This document shows positions 16,288 through 23,632 of a stretch of 46,885 bases of DNA, in pieces. This DNA is from Clostridia bacterium (lineage in GTDB: Bacteria; Bacillota; Clostridia; Oscillospirales; CAG-272): assembly GCA_017452475.1 (NCBI GenBank), contig JAFTMJ010000081.1, positions 1 to 46,885 on the forward strand. The letters run 5' to 3'. A model generated the notes under the pieces. The model searched no databases, had not been told where the DNA came from, and saw only the letters and a program-made list of their open reading frames with translations. The position numbers and the translations under genes were made by a program. The number at the start of each line of letters is the position of its first letter. Within the stretch, counting starts at the first letter, position 1.

Positions 16288-17242
16288 AGTTTATTTTAGA
16301 AACAATTACCTCTACGTTTCCTCTGATAACATATCCGCCCATTCCTGCGGGAATAAAGTAACTGTCTCCCTTATTTAATGCGTATTCCTTATTATCGCAG
16401 AAAATTGTACCCTCGCCTTCTAAGCAGAGCACGGAGTTAAAGCTTTCCTTGCTTGCTACCAAAAACATAGCGGAGGAGGTTTTGTATCTGTCTACCTTAA
16501 AATACTGACAGTTTGCCAGGTTAGAGTCAACAAGCTTTTCATCATTAGAATATCTAATAGCATCAATTTCCTGCTCATTTCTGTTTACAATAACATTTAG
16601 GGCATCATTTATATGAAGCTCCCTTGGCTTGCCGTCCTTACCAACCCTGTTGTAATCGTAAACACGGTAGGTAATGTTGGAGTTTTGTTGAATTTCGGCA
16701 AGCAAAATGCCTGCGCCGATTGCGTGGACTAAGCCTGAAGGAATAAAGAAAACATCGCCCTTTTTTACAGGCACATAATTGAGCATTTCCTCAACCTTAC
16801 CATCATTAATAGCCTGTGCAAACATTTCGTTTGTAACGCCTTCCTTTAAGCCGTAAACAAGCTTTGAGCCCGGCTTTGCATCAATAATATACCACATTTC
16901 TGTTTTACCAAGGCTATTTGCGTTCTTAAGTCCGTATTCATCATCTGGATGAACTTGAACAGAAAGATTATCCTCAGCATCAATAAACTTAATTAAAAGA
17001 GGGAAGCGGTCTAATTTTTTATTTGACACAACCTCGTAGCCGTTTTTCTCGATATATTCAGCCAGGGTGTAACCATCAAACTCACCGCCGACAATTTTGT
17101 TCATTCCGTCATCGCGAACAGTAAGCTCCCAGCTTTCCGCAATATTTTCAAGCTCAGATTGCTTATTATATTCATTTTTCAGTCTGTTTCCTCCCCAAAT
17201 TATTTCTTTAAAAACAGGGGCAAGCTTAATTGGTGAAATCAT
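16286..17242 (-). CDS. manA: Mannose-6-phosphate isomerase, class I
   Basis: 318 aa, the short Firmicute form. Interconverts fructose-6-P and mannose-6-P using Zn2+. Zinc-site motifs are present: SVQVHPDDEYG (about 97) and FFIPSGLVHAIGAGILLAEIQQ (about 165), followed by the active-site Arg segment TYRVYDYNR. The start MISPIKLAPVFKEIIWGG is typical. AAGGAG precedes the ATG. Monocistronic, with its own sigma-A promoter and a shared terminator. Confidence 0.94.
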   Translation of the reverse strand: MISPIKLAPVFKEIIWGGNRLKNEYNKQSELENIAESWELTVRDDGMNKIVGGEFDGYTLAEYIEKNGYEVVSNKKLDRFPLLIKFIDAEDNLSVQVHPDDEYGLKNANSLGKTEMWYIIDAKPGSKLVYGLKEGVTNEMFAQAINDGKVEEMLNYVPVKKGDVFFIPSGLVHAIGAGILLAEIQQNSNITYRVYDYNRVGKDGKPRELHINDALNVIVNRNEQEIDAIRYSNDEKLVDSNLANCQYFKVDRYKTSSAMFLVASKESFNSVLCLEGEGTIFCDNKEYALNKGDSYFIPAGMGGYVIRGNVEVIVSKIN

Positions 17243-17271
17243 AATAATCTCCTTAAAATTGTACTAATTAA

Positions 17272-17299
17272 ATTATATCATTTATTTGAAAAAAGTCAA
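17272..17299 (-). promoter_or_regulatory. Sigma-A promoter of manA
   Basis: -35 TTGACT (17294-17299), 16-base spacer, -10 TATAAT (17272-17277) on the minus strand, 30 bases before the ATG. Confidence 0.7.
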
Positions 17300-17320
17300 T
17301 AAGCAGAGAATAAATACGAT

Positions 17321-17351
17321 AAAAAAATAGGGCACAGAGCCCTATTTTTTT
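17321..17351 (-). terminator. Rho-independent terminator after khpA
   Basis: Stem AATAGGGC / GCCCTATT with loop ACAGA, flanked by A7 and T7. It overlaps the last codons of khpA and closes the ylxM-ffh-rpsP-khpA operon. Confidence 0.85.
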
Positions 17352-17586
17352 ATTTAATTTCAACTGTAACCTTTCTGTCGTCAATTTTAGCAACGCTTCT
17401 CATTACAGTACGGATAGCCTTGGCAATCTTGCCGCGCTTTCCGATAATCATGCCCATATCTTCTTCGGCAACACTTAAAGTCAAAAGTATTTCATTTCCT
17501 TCTTCGTGTTCTGTTACAGAAACCTGTTCAGGATGGTCTACAATTGACTTAGCCATGTTACTGAGAACTGTGCTTAGATCAATCAT
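17350..17586 (-). CDS. khpA: KH-domain RNA-binding protein KhpA
   Basis: 78 aa single KH domain with the GxxG loop in MIIGKRGKIAKAIRTV (about 45-60). KhpA (YlqC) pairs with KhpB/EloR and binds many RNAs; it affects cell elongation in streptococci. The start at 17586 follows AAGGTG by seven bases; an upstream in-frame ATG at 17619 lacks an SD. It follows rpsP as in most Firmicutes, but rimM-trmD-rplS, which normally come next, are absent: a terminator follows instead. Confidence 0.92.
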   Translation of the reverse strand: MIDLSTVLSNMAKSIVDHPEQVSVTEHEEGNEILLTLSVAEEDMGMIIGKRGKIAKAIRTVMRSVAKIDDRKVTVEIK

Positions 17587-17634
17587 TTTCACACCTTGAT
17601 TATTCGTAAAAATAATCACCTTTCATTAAATAGA

Positions 17635-17880
17635 TTATTTTACGATACCACTCTTCTTAAGCAAGGACTTAACAGTTTCAGTTGGCTGTGCACCGTTTGC
17701 AATCCACTTTTCAGCCTTTTCAGCATCAATCTTGATTTCAGCTGGGTTTGTAAGTGGGTTGTAGTAACCGATCTCGTCGATGAACTTACCGTCTCTTGGT
17801 GATCTCTCATCTGCCACAACTACACGATAGAAGGGAGCTTTCTTTGCGCCCATTCTTCTAAGTCTCATTTTTACTGCCAT
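17635..17880 (-). CDS. rpsP: 30S ribosomal protein S16
   Basis: 81 aa. Begins [20 protein letters not shown], the S16 signature, and contains [17 protein letters not shown]. Primary 16S rRNA-binding protein of the 30S platform. The start at 17880 follows GGAGG by eight bases; the longer frame (from 17895) would begin inside the SD. Part of ylxM-ffh-rpsP-khpA. Confidence 0.97.
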   Translation of the reverse strand: MAVKMRLRRMGAKKAPFYRVVVADERSPRDGKFIDEIGYYNPLTNPAEIKIDAEKAEKWIANGAQPTETVKSLLKKSGIVK

Positions 17881-17933
17881 TTTGTTTTCCTCCAATTAAA
17901 TTACATTAATATTTTATTTTTTATAAAAAGCCA

Positions 17934-19274
17934 TTACATAAACGGCGTTTTCATCTTTTTACCGAAAAGACAGCCAAATCCGCGGAATTTTCCTGATGAA
18001 ACTTGCTTCATCATTTTTCTCATTTGCTCAAACTGCTTCAGTAGTTTATTAATCTCCTCAACAGATGTTCCGCTTCCTGCCGCAATTCTTTTCTTTCTTG
18101 ACGATGTTAAAATATCGGGGTTTTCGCGCTCCTTTTTCGTCATAGAAAGGATAATAGCCTCAGTATGCATAAGCATATTTTCGTCTATCTGCACATCCTT
18201 GCCGCCCATGCCGGGAATCATAGCAAGCATGCTTTCTAAGGATCCCATCTTCTTTAACTGTGCAAGCTGATCAAGATAATCGGTAAGAGTAAAGGTGTTT
18301 TCCCTCATTTTCTTTTCAAGCTCTTCGGCCTTTTTCTTATCAAAAGCCTCTTCAGCCTTTTCAATTAAAGAGAGAACATCTCCCATACCAAGTATTCTTG
18401 AAGCCATTCTGTCAGGGTAGAAAGGCTCAATGGCATCCATTTTTTCGCCTGTACCAATGAATTTGATTGGCTTACCGGTAACATATCGGACAGAAAGCGC
18501 AGCACCGCCACGAGTATCACCGTCAAGCTTAGTTAGAATAACACCGGTAATTTCAAGCATTTCATTAAATGTTTGGGCAACATTTACAGCATCCTGACCA
18601 AGCATAGAGTCAATTACCAAAAGGATTTCGATAGGCTCAGTTGCTTTTTTTATCTCCTGAAGCTCCTTCATAAGAACCTCATCAATGTGTAAACGACCTG
18701 CGGTATCAATAAACACCATATCGTAACCTTGCTTTTTTGCGAAAGCAAGAGCATTTTTGGCAATTGAAACAGGATTTTTTGATTTTTCCTCGGCATAAAC
18801 CGGGATATTTAGCTTTTCGCCAACAACCTGTAGCTGCTTTATAGCGGCAGGACGGTAAACATCACAAGCTACAAGCAACGGGTTTTTACCTTGCTTCTTA
18901 TATAGACCTGCAAGCTTTCCTGCGTGGGTGGTTTTACCCGCGCCCTGTAAGCCCGCCATCATAATTACTGTTGGTGGCTTAGATGAAATTTCAAGCTTCG
19001 CTTGGGTTTTACCCATAAGCTCAATAAGCTCTTCATTAACAATTTTAACAACCTGCTGGGCAGGTAATAGGCTTTCCAAAACCTCAGAACCGATAGCACG
19101 TTCTGTAACGTTTTTTATAAAGTCCTTAACCACCTTGAAGCTAACGTCAGCCTCCAAAAGAGCAAGCTTGATTTCGCGCATACCCTCTTTTACATCGGCG
19201 GCGGATAATTTACCTTTATTTCTAAAACGCTTGAAGGCATTGGCAAGCTTTTCAGTTAAGCTCTGAAACGCCAT
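17934..19274 (-). CDS. ffh: Signal recognition particle protein Ffh
   Basis: 446 aa. N-domain helices (1-90), GTPase domain with GLQGAGKTTHAGK (about 106-118), DTAGR (about 189) and TKLDGDTRGGAAL (about 247), and a C-terminal M domain (about 310-446) with IPGMGG and the SSRKKRIAAGSGTSVEEIN RNA-binding helix. Targets nascent membrane and secreted proteins to FtsY with SRP RNA. AGGAGG upstream. Preceded by ylxM, the usual partner. I found no SRP RNA gene in the window. Confidence 0.98.
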   Translation of the reverse strand: MAFQSLTEKLANAFKRFRNKGKLSAADVKEGMREIKLALLEADVSFKVVKDFIKNVTERAIGSEVLESLLPAQQVVKIVNEELIELMGKTQAKLEISSKPPTVIMMAGLQGAGKTTHAGKLAGLYKKQGKNPLLVACDVYRPAAIKQLQVVGEKLNIPVYAEEKSKNPVSIAKNALAFAKKQGYDMVFIDTAGRLHIDEVLMKELQEIKKATEPIEILLVIDSMLGQDAVNVAQTFNEMLEITGVILTKLDGDTRGGAALSVRYVTGKPIKFIGTGEKMDAIEPFYPDRMASRILGMGDVLSLIEKAEEAFDKKKAEELEKKMRENTFTLTDYLDQLAQLKKMGSLESMLAMIPGMGGKDVQIDENMLMHTEAIILSMTKKERENPDILTSSRKKRIAAGSGTSVEEINKLLKQFEQMRKMMKQVSSGKFRGFGCLFGKKMKTPFM

Positions 19275-19285
19275 ATTATACCTCC

Positions 19286-19642
19286 TTAATAGTCAGCCAT
19301 TTCATTAATCTTTTCAATCAATAAATGGATTCTTGAAGAAATATCTTCATTATTAATTTCAGAATTAATTATTTCCAATTCGGAAGCAATTTCTGAAGAT
19401 TTGTCGCGTACCTTTATAAATCTTGATGCTAAGTGTAATTTAGCTTCCATATCAATTAAAATGGTTTCACCTTTTTTTAAAACGCTGCGCACGCCTTGAC
19501 GGGAAATGTCAAAGCTATCAGCAATTTCGGCAAGAGAGCAATCCTCATTATAATACATATTAAGCATTTCATTTTGACGCTCTGACAAGATGTCACCATA
19601 GAAATCAAGCAAAAGAGAAATACTAAGATTTTTTTCAAACAT
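19286..19642 (-). CDS. ylxM: YlxM-family HTH protein (UPF0122)
   Basis: 118 aa. A sigma-70 region-4-like helix-turn-helix is clear: YYNEDCSLAEIADSFDISRQ followed by GVRSVLKKGE (about 28-60). YlxM associates with SRP in Gram-positives and modulates its GTPase activity in Streptococcus; a DNA-binding role is also possible. Length is typical. First gene of the ffh operon, behind a near-consensus promoter. GAGG lies nine bases before the ATG. Confidence 0.9.
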   Translation of the reverse strand: MFEKNLSISLLLDFYGDILSERQNEMLNMYYNEDCSLAEIADSFDISRQGVRSVLKKGETILIDMEAKLHLASRFIKVRDKSSEIASELEIINSEINNEDISSRIHLLIEKINEMADY

Positions 19643-19680
19643 AATATACCCTCGTTATGTGTAAACCAAATTACTTTACA

Positions 19681-19709
19681 AGTATATCACGTAAGTTACA
19701 GTTTGTCAA
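19681..19709 (-). promoter_or_regulatory. Sigma-A promoter of ylxM-ffh-rpsP-khpA
   Basis: -35 TTGACA (19704-19709), 17-base spacer, -10 TATACT (19681-19686) on the minus strand, 38 bases before ylxM. Confidence 0.85.
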
Positions 19710-19830
19710 GAGGAAAATAAAATAAAGATAAAATTTTCTCAGAAATCTAATTATACAAAATATTTCTTATTTGGAAATTATAGTTTTAAATCTGTAACTT
19801 AAGTAAAAAGCACAACAAGTACACAAAACT

Positions 19831-20068
19831 TATTATATTTTGATGTAATAGCAATTATAAAGAAAAATAAATGGGTTTTCACTAAACACCGTAACTTTTA
19901 AAGAAAAAATCATTTAAATAAAATTTTATATTTGATGAAATGTTCATTTCAAACAAAATTAATACCGTTTTCACAGACACTAAAATTTTCTATAAAAACA
20001 CTTCTAATAAAAAATTAATTTTGATGTAATGTTCATTTTAAATAAAAATAAACCCGTTTTCACGAAGG
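19831..20068 (+). repeat. Three degenerate direct repeats, period about 90 bp
   Basis: Units at about 19831-19884, 19921-19980 and 20011-20068 share an order of sub-motifs: TTTGATGWAATR, an imperfect dyad, an A-rich stretch, then YNSGTTTTCAC. In unit 2 the dyad is GAAATG-TT-CATTTC. The units are spaced 92 and 89 bases apart. A fourth unit lies in inverse orientation at 20397-20452. No coding potential is visible. Function unknown. Confidence 0.6.
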
Positions 20069-20343
20069 GTCATATTTTTTAAAACCATAAAAGTGTAAGT
20101 ATGCAAGGGTAATAAAAATTTTTTTGCAATATAAATAAATTTATAATTAGAAAAAATTTAAAAACCGCGAAGCCAAGAGGTACAAGCATCCTTCATTGTT
20201 TTCGCCCCATTCTCTTGATTATATAAAATTTTGATTTTGTATAATTAGGTCAATTGGCAATTATGCATGCTCTGCTTTTATTTTTAAAATTTTCGCAACA
20301 CTTTCTTAATTTACATTATACCAACGGTTAGCAATGAAAAAGA
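20069..20343. other. AT-rich intergenic stretch, no clear gene
   Basis: No long ORF. On the minus strand an extended -10 box TGGTATAAT (complement of 20315-20323) could start a transcript towards 20150, where a GGGG-led 12-codon ORF is seen (ATG at 20198, peptide MKDACTSWLRGF, stop near 20160), ending close to a T-rich tract. Also visible: CAAGAG/CTCTTG complementary hexamers flanking that ORF's start. A small RNA or peptide is possible but not established. Confidence 0.2.
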
Positions 20344-20365
20344 AAAAGACACAAGGGTGTCTTTT
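20344..20365 (-). terminator. Rho-independent terminator downstream of spoIIID
   Basis: Nine-bp stem 20344-20352 with 20357-20365, loop of four, followed on the minus strand by TTTTTCTTTTTC. Lies about 90 bases after the spoIIID stop, beyond the inverted repeat unit. Confidence 0.65.
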
Positions 20366-20396
20366 CGAATTAGTTAATTTTTTTGTAAAAAGCACT

Positions 20397-20452
20397 GTCC
20401 GTGAAAACGGGATTATTTTCTTAAAATTTTATGTAGTGTACATAAAATTAAT
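20397..20452 (-). repeat. Fourth copy of the intergenic repeat, inverted
   Basis: Read on the minus strand it has the same order as the copies at 19831-20068: AAATTAATTTT, a perfect dyad TTTTATGTA-CAC-TACATAAAA, an A-rich stretch, then CCCGTTTTCACGGACA. It begins right after the spoIIID stop and would be in the 3' UTR of that transcript. Its dyad is perfect though the bases differ from copy 2, which hints that pairing is conserved. Confidence 0.6.
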
Positions 20453-20453
20453 T

Positions 20454-20714
20454 TTATTTGATTTCGTTTTTATATTTTCTTTTTGTTGCTTCTCCGCCGC
20501 GTAGGTGCCTTTCCTGCTTATTCACTTGCAAGACTTCCATTACCCTTTCATAAAGCGTGTAATTTACTTTTGACAATTTTTCTGTTATGTCCTTATGTAC
20601 AGTTGATTTACTAATGCCAAAATTTTTTGCTGTGTCACGCACAGTTGTTTTATTCTCTACCAAATAATTTGCAAGAGCTTCACATCTTGAATTCAAAGAA
20701 TCTAATTCTATCAT
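20454..20714 (-). CDS. spoIIID: Sporulation transcriptional regulator SpoIIID
   Basis: 86 aa, as expected. The helix-turn-helix is at about 24-47 (TVRDTAKNFGISKSTVHKDI), matching SpoIIID, and a basic tail (RGGEATKRKYKNEIK) follows, which in Bacillus makes extra minor-groove DNA contacts. In sporulating Firmicutes it acts in the mother cell, repressing and activating sigma-E genes before sigma-K takes over. AAGGGG precedes the ATG. It lies downstream of galM but after a strong terminator, so it is probably its own unit. Confidence 0.93.
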   Translation of the reverse strand: MIELDSLNSRCEALANYLVENKTTVRDTAKNFGISKSTVHKDITEKLSKVNYTLYERVMEVLQVNKQERHLRGGEATKRKYKNEIK

Positions 20715-20751
20715 AACCGCCCCTTATTTTATGTTATGATAAAATATATGA

Positions 20752-20779
20752 AAAAACTCGCATTGATATGCGAGTTTTT
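20752..20779 (-). terminator. Rho-independent terminator after galM
   Basis: Twelve-bp perfect stem (20752-20763 with 20768-20779), loop TGAT, with T-runs on both strands. It starts five bases after the galM stop. Confidence 0.88.
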
Positions 20780-20783
20780 CAAA

Positions 20784-21836
20784 TTATCTTACAAATTCAA
20801 ATACTGTGGTGAAATTATAAATTTCAGAGGGATCAAGTATACAGCTTGGAAACTCGGGACGGTTTGGTGAGTCAGGTGCGTGCTGTGTTTCCATACAAAC
20901 GGCACAACGCTTCTTTTGCGGCGTATTGTTTTTAAACGGAGATTCACTCTCATCAATACAGTTAGCTGTATAAATTTGAACACAGGGCTGGTTTGTATAC
21001 ACCCTCATGCTTCTGCCGGAATATGTATCTGTCAATGTGGCAATATGCTTAACAGTTCCGTCACTGTTTAAAATATAGTTATGGTCATAGCCTTGACCGA
21101 ACTTTAGTTGAGCATCATCAGCATCAATATGCTTGCCAATAAGCTTCTCTGTTCTAAAATCAAAAGGAGTATTCTCCACGTAAAGCTCCTTACCTGTTGG
21201 AATAAGATGCTCATCAATTTCAGAAATCTTGTCTGCATCGAGCCAAAGCTTGTGGCTGGTAATTTTGCTTGAACCAAATCCACCTAAATTAAAATATGCG
21301 TGATTTGTGAGGTTTAAAACCGTCTTTTTATCTGTTGATGCCAAATAATTAATTTTAAGAGTATTGTTATGGTCAAAGCTATAAATTACTTTAACGCTTA
21401 AGTTTCCGGGATAGCCCTCCTCCATATCCTTGCTAAAATATGACATTTCGAGGTAAAGAGTTGTCCCTATTTCATAATACTTAGCATCCCAAAGCTTTTT
21501 GTCAAAGCCTTCTTTGCCGCCGTGGAGATGGTTTTCACCTTCATTATTATAAAGCTTATACTCTACTCCATCAATTGAAAATTTTGAGCTTTTAATTCTA
21601 TTTCCAAATCTGCCAATAATAGCGCCTTGGTAGCCACCGTTGGTAAGATAAGAATTTACATCATCGTAGCCGCAAATAACATCAGCAAGCTGACCGTTTT
21701 TGTCAGGTACGTTAATGGAAACAAGCGTTGCACCAAGGGAAATTACCTTAACGCTTGAACCAAATGCGTTTACAAGAGTATATGCGTAAACTTCCTCTCC
21801 GCTTGGCATTTTGCCAAATACTTCTCTTTTAATCAT
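20784..21836 (-). CDS. galM: Aldose 1-epimerase (galactose mutarotase)
   Basis: 350 aa. Interconverts alpha and beta anomers of galactose and glucose. Catalytic regions are seen: NEGENHLHGGKEGFDKKLW (about 76), VLNLTNHAYFNLGG with the acid His (about 177), GQGYDHNYIL, and the base Glu in METQHAPDSPNRPEFP (about 315). Starts two bases after galE, so the pair is cotranscribed; the two genes work in the Leloir pathway. galK and galT are not in the window. Confidence 0.95.
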   Translation of the reverse strand: MIKREVFGKMPSGEEVYAYTLVNAFGSSVKVISLGATLVSINVPDKNGQLADVICGYDDVNSYLTNGGYQGAIIGRFGNRIKSSKFSIDGVEYKLYNNEGENHLHGGKEGFDKKLWDAKYYEIGTTLYLEMSYFSKDMEEGYPGNLSVKVIYSFDHNNTLKINYLASTDKKTVLNLTNHAYFNLGGFGSSKITSHKLWLDADKISEIDEHLIPTGKELYVENTPFDFRTEKLIGKHIDADDAQLKFGQGYDHNYILNSDGTVKHIATLTDTYSGRSMRVYTNQPCVQIYTANCIDESESPFKNNTPQKKRCAVCMETQHAPDSPNRPEFPSCILDPSEIYNFTTVFEFVR

Positions 21837-21838
21837 AA

Positions 21839-22852
21839 TTAGTCACCGTATCCGTTAGGATTTTTCTTCTGCCAGTTGGCAGCATCAAGGCACATTTTAT
21901 CAATTCCGTAAACAGCCTTCCAGCCAAGCACCTCATATGCCTTTTTAGGATTAGCATAGCACTCGTCAATGTCACCGGGGCGTCTTTCGCAAATTTCATA
22001 CTTAATTTCGTGTCCAACAGCCTTTTCAAATGCGTGGATAATATCAAGAACAGAATATCCAACGCCTGTACCTATATTAAAATGCTCTACACCTGTAACC
22101 TTTGCTGCTCTGTCAAGCGCCTTAAGATGCGCATTTGCAAGGTCAACAACGTGAATATAATCGCGCACACCTGTTCCGTCGGGAGTTGCGTAGTCATTTC
22201 CGAATACATTTACATGGTCATATTTGCCAAAAGCAACCCTTGCGACGTAAGGAAGCAGGTTGTTTGGAATTCCCTTGGGGTCCTCACCCATAAGTCCGCT
22301 TTCGTGGGCGCCAATTGGGTTAAAATATCTCAAAATGGAAATGCTCCAATCCTTATCTGAAACATAAATGTCAGAAAGAATTCTTTCTATCATAAGCTTG
22401 GTTTCACCATAGGGGTTGGTTGTGGAAAGAGGGAAATCCTCATTAATCGGCACTGACTGCGGCTTGCCGTAAACAGTTGCAGACGAGGAAAAAACAATTC
22501 TCTTGCAATTGTACTTTGACATCACATTGCAGAGGTTTAATGTACCTGTAATATTATTGTGATAGTACCACATAGGCTTAGCAACGCTTTCACCAACAGC
22601 CTTTAGACCTGCAAAATGAATTACAGAGTCAATATTATTCTCCTTAAATACCTTTTCGATATCCTCAATATTTAAAATATCACCTTGATAGAACTTGGGC
22701 ATTTTCCCCGTAATTTCCTTAATTCTGTCAAGGACGCAAAGCTTGGAATTGCAAAGGTTATCTAAAATAACAACCTCTCTGTTATCGTTCAAAAGCTGAA
22801 CAACGGTGTGAGAACCGATAAATCCGGTGCCGCCTGTAACTAAAATAGCCAT
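21839..22852 (-). CDS. galE: UDP-glucose 4-epimerase
   Basis: 337 aa extended SDR. NAD-binding GGTGFIGSH (7-15), conserved DNLCNS, catalytic Ser/Tyr/Lys as SSSATVYG and YGETK (about 148-152), and the family's RYFNPIGAHESG and GTGVRDYIHVVDLA blocks. Converts UDP-galactose to UDP-glucose with NAD+ as cofactor. AAGGAG lies eight bases before the ATG. Divergent from the Crp/Fnr gene, with separate promoters in the 146-base gap. Confidence 0.97.
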   Translation of the reverse strand: MAILVTGGTGFIGSHTVVQLLNDNREVVILDNLCNSKLCVLDRIKEITGKMPKFYQGDILNIEDIEKVFKENNIDSVIHFAGLKAVGESVAKPMWYYHNNITGTLNLCNVMSKYNCKRIVFSSSATVYGKPQSVPINEDFPLSTTNPYGETKLMIERILSDIYVSDKDWSISILRYFNPIGAHESGLMGEDPKGIPNNLLPYVARVAFGKYDHVNVFGNDYATPDGTGVRDYIHVVDLANAHLKALDRAAKVTGVEHFNIGTGVGYSVLDIIHAFEKAVGHEIKYEICERRPGDIDECYANPKKAYEVLGWKAVYGIDKMCLDAANWQKKNPNGYGD

Positions 22853-22881
22853 AATTTACTCCTTTATTTTTATTCTATTAT

Positions 22882-22910
22882 ATCATATAACATTTAGAGT
22901 GAAAAATCAA
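22882..22910 (-). promoter_or_regulatory. Sigma-A promoter of galE-galM
   Basis: -35 TTGATT (22905-22910), 17 bases, -10 TATGAT (22882-22887) on the minus strand. It is back-to-back with the divergent promoter at 22929-22957. Confidence 0.6.
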
Positions 22911-22928
22911 GATATTTATAGAAAATAC

Positions 22929-22957
22929 TTGACATTTTTTATCAAAAATGTTATGAT
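22929..22957 (+). promoter_or_regulatory. Sigma-A promoter of the Crp/Fnr-ABC operon
   Basis: Perfect -35 TTGACA (22929-22934), 17 bases, -10 TATGAT (22952-22957), 41 bases before the regulator's ATG. Confidence 0.82.
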
Positions 22958-22960
22958 ATA

Positions 22961-22976
22961 TGTATCAAATGATACA
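22961..22976. promoter_or_regulatory. 16-bp palindrome, candidate Crp/Fnr-type operator
   Basis: TGTATCAAATGATACA is a perfect dyad with the 5-6-5 layout of Crp/Fnr sites (TGTnA-N6-TnACA). It covers the transcription start just after the -10 box, so binding would repress. The half-site pair TATCA/TGATA also occurs at 22940-22958 across the -10. The adjacent Crp/Fnr gene is the obvious candidate to bind. Confidence 0.6.
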
Positions 22977-22998
22977 CTTTTGAGAAAGTGATGATAAT

Positions 22999-23631
22999 AT
23001 GGACAAAAGAAAGCTTATAAAAGACGGTTTCTTCCTATTTAAGAACATTGATGAAAAGCAGGTAGAAGAAATTTTATCTCTTGACGGTATTTGTGAGAGC
23101 AAGTATTTGCAGGGGGAAATAATTCAAAATTGCAGTCACTGTGACAAGGTCGGAATAATCGTTAAAGGGAAGGCAGTAGTTAGGTCAGGCGTTGACGGTG
23201 TTATTATAAACAGATTAGTAAAAAATGATGTTTACGGTGCCGCTGCTCTTTTTGACAAGCCTACCTATTCAACCATAGTACAAGCAACATCCGATTGTAC
23301 CGTAATTACAATGGATAAATCGTTTATCAAAAAATGCTTTGATATTAACAGCACAACTGCGGAAAACTATATTGAATTTCTTGCTAATAAAATAAGCTTT
23401 CTTAACAAGAAGATTAACGCATTTACCGCCAAAAGCGCAGAAAATAAGCTGTATTCTTATTTACTGCAAATGCCAAGGGACGGTAATGTTCTTGAATTAA
23501 ATGTTGATATGTCTACCATTGCAAAAATGATAGGTATAGGTCGTGCCACCCTATATAGGTCATTTGAAAAGCTTGAAAAAGCGGGCACAATAACAAAAAA
23601 AGATAAAATAATTATTTTCAACGAGGTGTAA
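22999..23631 (+). CDS. Crp/Fnr family transcriptional regulator
   Basis: 210 aa. An N-terminal cyclic-nucleotide-type beta-roll (about 10-125; GIIVKGKAVVRS and LVKNDVYGAAALFD), a dimer helix (about 130-150), and a C-terminal winged HTH with MSTIAKMIGIGRATLYRSFEKL (about 170-191). The effector is unknown: the cAMP-binding Arg/Ser signature is not seen, and two Cys close together (QNCSHC, about 48) could be redox- or metal-sensitive, though this is speculation. The stop is one base before the ABC lipoprotein gene, so it probably controls that transporter and, through the overlapping dyad, itself. Confidence 0.9.
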   Translation: MDKRKLIKDGFFLFKNIDEKQVEEILSLDGICESKYLQGEIIQNCSHCDKVGIIVKGKAVVRSGVDGVIINRLVKNDVYGAAALFDKPTYSTIVQATSDCTVITMDKSFIKKCFDINSTTAENYIEFLANKISFLNKKINAFTAKSAENKLYSYLLQMPRDGNVLELNVDMSTIAKMIGIGRATLYRSFEKLEKAGTITKKDKIIIFNEV

Positions 23632-23632
23632 A

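Noticed and set aside
19831-20068. CRISPR-like array
   Set aside because: The repeats are degenerate, only three in tandem, about 60 bp long with a 90-bp period, and no cas genes are in the window.
20752-20779. Operator dyad for SpoIIID
   Set aside because: The 12-bp stem with T-runs on both sides directly after galM is a terminator.
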